A stretch of 64,000 nt of DNA, taken from the NCBI GenBank assembly GCA_034401135.1, contig JAWZSP010000006.1, positions 1,178,001 to 1,242,000 on the forward strand. Reading direction: 5' to 3'. Shown in pieces: positions 55,505-64,000 of this stretch (its first letter is position 1; every line of letters starts with the position of its first letter). A program made the position numbers and the translations under genes. The notes under the pieces are model-generated. The model was given only the letters and a program-made list of their open reading frames with translations. It was not told the DNA's origin and ran no database searches. The DNA comes from Volutella citrinella (lineage: Eukaryota; Ascomycota; Sordariomycetes; Hypocreales; Nectriaceae).

Positions 55505-58500
55505 TCATCGCCAACGGGCCCTCAACCACAGCCCGCAGTATGTCGTGATCAAAGCCAGAAAAATAATCCACCAGTTACGCAGAATAAAAAAAGTATAGCG
55601 CCCAGGCCCTTTCCCCATTGCCTGTTGTCTCTCTGCCGTCAGCACGCTGTCATAAGGGTCGTCCAAATAAACCAACGAAGATGGTATGGAATGCGTCGTC
55701 GGTGCCGGCAGTGCCTCAAACACCCTCTTCTTTTCGTTGAACAGGAACCGCGCTGTCCTCAATTTGCGAGCCATGACGGCTAGGTACACAAAGCCCTGAC
55801 TTTCTTGGGTCGATCGGACCTTCAAGATTGTCAGAGTCTGCTTGGGGATGCGACGAGAGAGCCCGCATTCCTGAAGCCGGGTCGCAAGCGACAAGTCGGC
55901 TGAAGGTTGAGACACGAGCTCCCACATGATGTAGGCCCATGCCTTTGACACATAAATTGGTCTTGTCTCCATCCCAGTCCTGTACAGGCTCTTTACAGCC
56001 TCTATCATGCAGTTCCCTTTGCCGCTCACCAGCAAAGATTCGGGATGAATGTCAATGGTATGATAAAGCGGCGTAGGCAGCTCGGCCCCGGAAGCGAACA
56101 AGATAGCGATGACCTGGTGTTGATTTTGATTTTGGGTAGGATGCGAAAACTTGTGTGTAATCATAGCAGACGCTGCTTCAAGAGGGCTTCTGAACCAGCC
56201 CCGAAGTTGTGCTTTGGCGCTGAGGCCGAGATCCAGAAGGAAGCGACACCCTTCGGCATTCCCCCCGAAGCAGGCGCTTGCCAGTGCATTTCCATAGCCT
56301 TCGTTGAACTCCATGGTGTATTCTGCACCCATTTCAACCAACCGATGCAGAGTATCAGCCGTTTCGGATCGCGCTGCGACGCACAAAGGATTTCCCAAGC
56401 TGTGGGCGTAGTTGAGCTGGGCTCCGGCCTGGGTCAGTAAAGCTGTTTCCTCCCGCAATGAACAGCGGATTGCGGTTGCCAGAGGGCAGCTAATTCCATT
56501 GCCGAGATTTGGGTCCGCGCCTGCTTGGAGCAGCAACCTCATGATGACCACCGAGTTTTCCTTTTGTAGTACAGCCATGTCCAACGCGGTGACATACTGC
56601 CCTTCAGACACGCAATTTGGGTCGGCACCATGCTCCAGAAGCATCCTGACGCCCTGCTCATAGTCTTCTCCTTTTGTTCTTCTGAACTCCAATGGTGTAA
56701 CAACAACACCGCTTGACAGCAAAGCCATCATCACGCTGAGTTGTCCATTGACAATGTTGGGATCGGCGCCCCTTTGAAGCAGGAGGCCCATAACACCGAG
56801 ACGAAGTCCCTGGGCGGCCATACCCAGTGCCGTGCGCGTGTCGCCTTTGTCCGTTGTCAAGTTGACATTTGCGCCGGCTGAGATCAGCGTCTCAACCGCC
56901 TCCAACTGACCATGCACAGCAGCTTCCATCAAAGGCGTACTGCCATCCACAAATCCATCGACATCGGCCCCTTCCTGCAACCATTGTTCGATCCAATCTA
57001 CCCGGCCCATCCAGGATGAGTGCAACAAAGCCTTCCTCAAATCTCCAGGTTTCCCACCGTATCGATACAAAAGATCAGCAATTTCAACACGCCCACGCCT
57101 CATGACGAAGTCCCAGGCGGTGTCCTCGTTGGTTGTGAGGTTTGGATCTGCGTTATTTTCTAATAGGAGTCTGATAGACCCTACGCCCCCACTTCCTCTG
57201 GTGCATATTTGAACAAGGGATAGAGGGCCAAAGAGGCCGTCTTCGCTCGCCTTGAGTGTGTTGACGTCCGCTCCAGCACTGATAAAAAAGGAAATAACGG
57301 GTTCGTTTCCGTAAAAGCAGGCATATCTGAGCGGAGTACAATCTCCCAAGTCGACTTTGGCGCCATTTTCAACCAAGAAGCAACACATTTCGAGGCTGGA
57401 GTAGATAGAGGCCAGGCAGAGGAGTGATTTTCCTCCATTGTTGCATAGATTGAGATCAATAGTTCGATGAGATGCTTCGAACCACCCTTCAAGTATCCAG
57501 GTCAAGCCAAGGATACAAATCGCATACAGTGGTGAGGATGTCGGCTCCACGTCCCGCCCAAGTGTTTTAAAGTCGATAGAAACATCAGGAATCCAAAGCT
57601 CGTTCAATAACCCCGCCCACTTCCTAAACATGGCACTGCTTTTTTCAACAGTACCAAAGAATTGATTGACCAGCCTCGTCAGAGAAACATCACTGACTGC
57701 TTCAACCGTTCCGAGGTTACCAACATGATGCGGCCAGTTTTGGAGAACGTAGACCGAAAAAGTTGGTAATGCACTGAAGTCTTTGAAATATTCATCGTCC
57801 AGGCGAGTCAAGGCAAGAAGATACTGCATAGAAGTAATGGCAACATGGTGATGGGGCCGAAGCCGATCCATGTGGCGATGCTCCACGTATTCGGCTGCGG
57901 ACAAGTGACAGAAACGCCAGACCTTTTCTTGGGTGTCGAAGACTAGCAAGTTGTTGCAGAGTGCACTGATTTCTTCCTTTGTCAATGTTCTGTCCTCTCC
58001 AAGGGGGTTGTCCGCAGAGCCATCCACCAGCATTGCTGCCGCAAGCTCCGCTATCCTCAGAGGCTGAGCCGCACAGAGGACCCAGCAGATGGCGTTCAGT
58101 GCCAGTTTCTTCTCCATGTCAGTCTTGTCGCATATTCTGTCCCAGATCTCATCATATGCTGCCTCGAGTGTTCTTGGCAGCTTCCCTAAACGATTTCGGA
58201 GCACTACCTCGCTCCAAGAATCCAGCTGGACTAGTTGTTGCACTTGCAATGCTGCCCACTGAAACATCCCTTTGCTTTTGTCAAAGAGTCGGGCTATGAG
58301 CTCTTCTCGCAGTTCAGGCGTTAGCTCTGGCCAGCGCGAGTCTTTAGCGAGCTGTGTTGTGATGAAGGTCTCGATATCATTCTGGTTGTCGGTTGCTTGT
58401 ATCTCAATGACTGGTTGTGATCGAAAGTACCTAACAATATCACCATCCTTTCGGCTCGAGATGAATAACTTCAATTTCGGATGATGGTCGATCAGGCCTG

Positions 58501-60020
58501 CCAAGCACTCCATCAACTCACTTCTGCTGCCCCTGTTACACTCGTCGAGTGCATCAACGATGATTATAGCAGATGAATAAGACGACAAAATAGTTTTGAG
58601 CAGGTCCTGGCACATTTTGACGTCAAGCGTCAGCCCTCGGTCCGCGAGCTTCAAAGGAAGGGCTTGGACATCTTTGTGGACCTCATCGGGTCTACCTAGA
58701 GGGGAGGCGAGTTGTCGGATCAAGCTGCTAAGGATTTCTTGAGGCTTTGTTCGCACTTCCTCGTTTCGATTGCAGTAGAAATAGGCAAACGCATCATATG
58801 GTGAGGACGAGGTGTCGGTGACATGGTCAATTACCCTCGAGGCCAAGAAAGTCTTTCCTGCTCCCGCTGGTAGGCATCAGCAAAATATCAGAATGACAGC
58901 GGAGCAAAGGGTACATACGGGCACCATATAATAGAGTGATTGTTGATGATTCCATAGACTGCCACTGCTGGAAGTACGGGTTGTGCAGGATCCACTTGCC
59001 CGTTCCTTCTGTTCTATTATCGTGGATCAACTTATGATGGCTTCCGTAGGGAATTGTCGAGATTGTAGCAAGCATTTGAATCCGATCCTGACGCTTCATT
59101 GTGACCAGAACGCTTGAAAGGTCAGACTTGGTTTGCAATACACCAGACTGGATATTTCCCAGTGTCAAGACAAGGCCCGATAGATGGTGTTCCAGCTCAT
59201 CAGATATTCGAAAGAGCCGCAGGTTGTTACACATTTCTGTGTGCTCCTTCAGTTTCTTCCAGTTGCTGTCAAGACTTGCTCGGATTTTCTTCATCTCCTC
59301 GGGTTTGAATATCGCACTAGCAGCTCGACGAATAGTGGTCTTTGAGAGCTCAGAGCAGCAATACTCCAATGCCGCCCAGATGGCAACATAGAGATTGACA
59401 AGTTCCTCGCGCAAGTTGTCAAGAGGCTCCGAACCAGAGAAGCAGTTGTCCATCAAAGTTACCGCGTAGGCATGTTCGATCACCCTGCCAAAGTGGACGA
59501 GACGGGCAATATCCTCGAGGATGATGGGAATAAATTCCATTTTCTCGCGCTCTGCGACAAAAGACTGGTTCGAGTTAGAATACCAACGTCCGACAATTTG
59601 CGAATGCCTGACATTGGCAGAAATCCAATCCAAAGGACAAGTGAAGAATCTACCCACCTGCAATATGAACCGAAATGCAGCCCAGGGAAGAGCAGCATGT
59701 TCCGGGTCAAAGTTCATTGCTATATCACCGATAGCCTTAAACTTATCCAGCCAGTCGATGATCCTGGAGAACGACTCGCGAAGATTGAACGTATGTGACC
59801 CAAGTCTGACGTTCCATTGCTTCTTGTCACAAAGAGCCTTCTTTTCTTGGGACAACTGGATGAGGCTCTCAATGCTCTTGGCTTCGTGCGCGTTCGACGC
59901 ATTCAAACGCAGGTCGATGAGGGCAGTGCTTGTCTCGTCCGGTAACTTGGCAAAGGCCACCTGCCAGAAGCTCTCTGGTGCGCGAGCCATGTCGCAGTCT
60001 GGCTTGCCTGCCACAGCCAT
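55505..60020 (-). CDS. NACHT-ankyrin STAND (NLR-like) protein with C-terminal TM anchor
   Basis: Two exons (60020-58919 and 58866-55505) are joined by a 52-nt phase-1 intron that falls within the Walker A motif, giving 1487 aa. Residues about 15-300 resemble the fungal STAND N-terminal domain of DUF7708 type (DWLDKFKAIGDIAMNFDPEH). The NACHT has Walker A GAPGAGKT (366-373) and Walker B IIIVDALDE (468-476), followed by the usual FISSRKDGDI strand and a winged-helix region. About ten ankyrin repeats span 845-1265 (GADPN, GANVN and ISAGADVN motifs). A hydrophobic helix at about 1459-1482 precedes a basic end (RARWR). Fungal NLR-like proteins mediate self/non-self recognition and possibly immunity by ligand-driven oligomerisation. 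All key motifs are intact. A membrane-anchored C-terminus is unusual for the class. Confidence 0.9.
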
Positions 60021-61034
60021 GTCGCTAGTCGGCGGCGATGGATGAGGCCAGTTGTTGAAGAGGGCTGGGAGCCTGATGGGGATGTTTCAGCTCGCCTGCA
60101 GCCTGCCTGCAGCCTTCTGTGGAGTTGCAATATGTAAGCAGCTAAGCGAGCATCATATTGCATATTCGAATCAGTGAATTTGGTATTCCTCCCTAATAAA
60201 TTCTCTCATCAAAGTCAATATTTCCTGCTGGTGTCTATTAATTCTTATGATGCATCGCAGATGGGACGTGTAGCAGGTCCAGACATTACGATACTTCTTG
60301 AAGCTATTTTGAACACCAACAAGAATGTGAGCAATAAAAACAATGTTATATGCCACATGTTAGCTTGAAGAGTCTCGAGGATAAGAAGAGCTAGCTCGAA
60401 ACTTGAAGAGAGTCGTGCATCGAGCTGAATTGGATAATGGTGTCAATAATAATGGTCAACCTACCAGCGCTTCTTCGTCGTAGTGTATTGGCTGTGTGAG
60501 GGCAGTGGTGGCATGAACATGATAAAATTATCAACCTATAATTCGAAAGCCTGACCGTGACACAGCAGTCCCTTAGTCACTGACTGATGTAACGGGAGGC
60601 TCAGTCCACAGTTGGAAGCCATGGCCTGAGCTGAATCTATCCGGGTTCTCCAGACCCACCACCGGAGCGAAAATGTCGACACACTAGGCCGGGGGCCGTC
60701 CCGCCAGCATCCCACTTAAAAACATGTTCAACGGGGATGCTTAAAACCGTCCCAGTGGCTGCCTCGTGTCGGGTTGTTGGTGGGGGGCAGCCATGAGCTC
60801 GAGCCAGGGACCTAGTCTGTGCCTGTCAAGGGTGTCATACGCAACTCCAAGTACACAGACTTGTCAAATCAGGTACTCGGCGGATCTTGTTTTTCGTTCT
60901 TTAGTACTGCGTAGATTCGATCCCGGTGTGCGTTGCATCAGCGTCTCGGGTCAGAGCGTCGTGCATCTGCATGAACTCGGCCGGACACGACATCCTACGC
61001 TAGCCGATAATCATTCGTGACAGCTCCGTCATGC

Positions 61035-61071
<37 letters not shown>

Positions 61072-61893
61072 GCTTAGGAAGTAGTCAAGCACAGAGGGTA
61101 GTAGTGATCAAACATCCTGGACAGAGCAGGAACAGCGAGCGGTACAACGGCCAGCGGAACAGTCAATCACTTCATGCGGGTTCTCTGCGGGCCATCCAAT
61201 CAGCCTTACAATGACGCAAATGAACAGATGGGTGTTTGCTTCTCTGTGTGATGGTGAGAGCAGGCCAAGAACATCCAGAGTGAAAGTGGGTTGGTCGTGG
61301 GGGGCTCCCATGCCGATTCACCTCACATGGCACCGCCAGGCGACTCCAACAAGGTGTGCCAAGCAAGCGTGACACATCTTACAGGGGACCGACGCATCGG
61401 ATGGGGGATGGCACTAGCTGCTCGAGCAAAAGAGCGGGAAATGCCTCTGTAGCCAGCTTGCCGAATCATTGGCCGTGGGCAGATGATGGCAACCAGCCCA
61501 AGAACATAACACAAGACGCTAATGCGGCTGCCATCTTGAACTGCGCAGATAAAGACCAGCCACAGTCGATTAACCATATCCATCCGGTCGGTCCGTCTGG
61601 TGTTGGGGCCCGGAAATGCCAAAAGTCCCCGGTCAGTGGTCACCTCGATGAACCCGGATGGTCAACTGGACGGTGGGCCCAGAGAGCAACCGACCGGCCG
61701 CCCCGATTTTAAAAGAGTCGTCGATGGAGACCGTATCCACAGCCTGCCTTGTCGATTTGCCTATATGTTTGTTCGGGCGGCACGTCCTTCCTGCCTGCTC
61801 GTCGTTGACACCATCGATTGCGCTCGTGCTACCCCCGAAGCACCCCAGATATTGAAGACAAGAAGACGCTTGATCAAGACTACGCCGTGCACC
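60021..61893. other. Divergent intergenic region, NLR-like gene and zinc transporter
   Basis: An AT-rich part (60.1-60.6 kb) adjoins the NLR-like gene start. A CTG microsatellite lies at 61036. A TTTTAAAA element at about 61705 could serve the transporter promoter. I saw no ACCTTNAAGGT-type zinc-response element. No gene supported. Confidence 0.45.
61036..61070. repeat. (CTG)n microsatellite, about 11.7 copies
   Basis: A perfect trinucleotide run read directly, 35 bp, outside any supported coding region. Confidence 0.95.
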
Positions 61894-64000
61894 ATGGCGC
61901 CCAATATGCTGTCCTTTGCTCTTCTCCTCGCAAGCAGCGCGCTCGCTACGGCCAATTCGGTCGCTGAGAGGCAGAGCACCGATAGCTTGAAGGAGCTCAA
62001 TGGCTGTCACTTCCACGACAAGACCCAGTATGTCGAAGCCCCCAAATACTCGTCAAGACGAATCATCTTACAGCGGGTGAAATTTACAGATATTGCATGT
62101 CCGGTGATAAGGAGTACCGCATTGTTCCCGAGAGCTCCTTCACTGACACTGCCGCGGCACCCACCGCCTACGTCGACTGTCACTCTCACGGCTCCGATAC
62201 GTACGTTGTTTTTTACGACTACCAGTACTCAGTTCTGCCGACTAACCAGATTGCAGTTACTGCATGTTTCCCGATGGTAAGAGCGAGGTCCAGGTCATCA
62301 ACCCCGACGCAGCTGTTACCAGCGGAGGCTCGGGTGCCAGCGCCACCCCTACCGTAACTGCCGTCTCCGACTGCCACGTTTCTTCCAAGTCTCTGTAAGT
62401 TGTGACCCAAGAGTCCGTTCAAATCAACATCTCGTGTTGTTAACAACATTGTCTAGGTACTGCTCGGCGGGTTCAACCGCGTACATTGTCCAAACAACCG
62501 TCACGGCGACCACAAACCTCCCTGCCCAGTTCACCGGATGCCACTCCCACGGCACTGACATGTACGTTACGTACAGAATAGATCCTCAAACGTTCTTTGT
62601 TGTGGAGTCTAACTTGCTGCAGCTACTGCATGACCGAAACTGACGAGGTTGCCATCGTTCCGGCCGACAAGTCCAGCAGCGGCGGAGCCGACGGCGAAAA
62701 CTGCCACTTCCATGCCGGTGTCGAGTAAGTCCATCTTGTTGCACATCATGAGCCATCTTATCGATTCGACTCTAACCAGCTCTCTAGGCACTGCGTCAAG
62801 GCTGGAGAATCGGAGAACGGTGGAAGTTCCAGCAGTGGCAGCGGCAGTGGTAGCGGCAGCGGCAGCGGCGAACAGCACTGCCATTTCCACGCTGGCGTCG
62901 AGTAAGCCCGTCAACATCTCAACTCGTATTCCCGGTCGTGTTTTGCTAACTCTCTTAGGCACTGTGTTGCAGCAGGCGAGTCTGAGAGCGGCGGTACTCG
63001 CGGAGGAGAGTCTGGGTCATCCAGCTCTGCCTGCGAGCGCAGAGACCGAGACTACAAGATTGGCATCCGTGTCGGCATGCTCTTTGCTACCCTCGTTGCC
63101 AGCTCAGTCGGTACGACCTCCATACAATGCCTTGTTAGCCATCTTCCACTAACTTGCTCTAGGTGTCTTTGGTCCAATCTTCATGTCCAGGTTCATGGCC
63201 ATCAAGGCCAACCTGCCAATCATCATCCTCAAGCAATTCGGCACTGGCGTCATTATTTCTACTGCGTTTGCCCATGTAAGTACTTGACCCAGCATCTTCC
63301 GAGGCTTTGGAACTAAGATATCACAATAGCTATACACCCACGCGAGCATGATGTTTGGCAACTCTTGCTTGACTGGCATCACATATGAGGCCACCACCTC
63401 GGCGCTCGTCATGGCCGGACTGTTCATCTCCTTCGTTATCGAGTTCTGCGTCTCCCGAGCCCTGCGCTGGCAGGCCAAGAAGAAGGCCGATGGCGGAGAG
63501 GTTGACCACTCGCCCGCTGCCGTGGCCAAGGCAGAGACAGCCAATGTTACCATCATGGAGGCTGGTATCATCTTTCACTCGATTCGTATGTCTTCTCCTT
63601 TGTATTATTGATCGCTGGTGCCGTGACGAATCAAGTCAACTAACACTCTTCAACAGTTATTGGCGTCACAACCGTCGTCGCCGGCGATTCTTACTACGTT
63701 ACGCTCGCAATCGTCATCATCTTCCACCAGTTGTTTGAGGGCATTGCACTGGGTACTCGAATCGCTGCTCTTGGTTACAACTCCACCTTCACCAAGAACA
63801 CACTCCACGCCGATATGCACGCACACAATGCTCCCGCGCCCGAATTCGACCGAAACCAGCCGTGCACCGTGTCGCTCCTCCGAAAGCTCATCATGGCGAC
63901 CGGTTTCGCCATCATCACGCCCATCGGCATGGGTATCGGCATCGGTGTGCTCAAGACTTTCAACGGAAACGACCCATCTACAATCATCGCAATCGGCACC
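61894..64000 (+). CDS. ZIP-family zinc transporter with repeated Cys/His ectodomain (3' truncated by window)
   Basis: Exons: 61894-62027, 62090-62200, 62257-62394, 62457-62561, 62623-62724, 62788-62901, 62959-63110, 63163-63275, 63330-63585, 63657 onward. They give 523 aa to the edge. A signal peptide (MAPNMLSFALLLASSALA) leads to six tandem modules ending in C-H-x-H or similar (CHFHDKTQ, CHSHGSDT, CHVSSKSL, CHSHGTDM, CHFHAGVE twice), each followed by YC or HC at the next exon start. The ZIP core begins near residue 275 (YKIGIRVGMLFATLVASSVG), with the zinc-site helix ILKQFGTGVIISTAFAH and later FHQLFEGIALG, the typical metal-binding helix IV and V residues. ZIP proteins import Zn2+ across the plasma membrane. 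The Cys/His modules probably bind metal outside the cell. About one to three helices lie beyond the window. Confidence 0.92.

Noticed and set aside
60895..60945. Possible tRNA T-loop (GATTCGATCC)
   Set aside because: No pairing T-stem, anticodon arm or acceptor stem could be found around it.
61036..61070. CTG repeat as a coding poly-Leu or poly-Ala tract
   Set aside because: It lies outside any supported gene and the surrounding frames are short and featureless.

Overview
The window is nuclear DNA of a filamentous ascomycete, most likely a Sordariomycete and plausibly Hypocreales. This is inferred from the short phase-consistent introns (about 49-90 nt, GT..AG with CTAAC-type branch sites), the gene density of about one per 3 kb, and fungus-only families (NACHT-ankyrin STAND protein, DUF3176-type membrane protein, Pir-like wall protein). 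No rRNA, tRNA, CRISPR array or intact transposon was recognised. Twenty-two protein loci were modelled; 20 look intact (one runs off the right edge) and two carry frameshifts. Splice sites were placed by eye and every join was checked for reading frame.

Region 1 (1-16.7 kb). A minus-strand one-TM protein resembling entries called modin, an acyl-CoA thioesterase-like protein and an arylamine N-acetyltransferase are followed by a plus-strand von Willebrand A/RBR-type putative ubiquitin ligase, a single-pass LysM membrane protein, and a convergent sulfotransferase-like membrane protein.

Region 2 (16.7-32.2 kb) is the conserved core: the karyopherin KAP123, a TAPT1/EMP65-family ER membrane protein, a dienelactone hydrolase-like enzyme, a WBP4-type U1-like zinc-finger protein, a Pir/GPI hybrid cell-wall protein, and a multispan membrane protein.

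Region 3 (32.9-60 kb) looks accessory. It holds an F-box protein, a DUF3176-type gene with a one-base frameshift, a protein-kinase gene whose catalytic loop and DFG motif lie in another frame between two compensating frameshifts, a small unknown protein, a 16-exon SLIP-GC-like large GTPase with a 10-nt microexon and a GC-AG intron, a 79-aa protein behind a strong TATA promoter, an AYR1-like reductase, two large multispan membrane glycoproteins, and a NACHT-ankyrin NLR-like protein with a C-terminal membrane anchor. AT-rich islands flank the broken genes. The mix of GTPase, NLR, kinase relic and membrane receptors recalls fungal self/non-self loci, but that link is inference.

Region 4 (61.9-64 kb) holds the 5' part of a ZIP zinc transporter. 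Its extracellular N-terminus is built from repeated Cys/His modules, each on its own symmetric phase-2 exon. This is the most striking architecture in the window.
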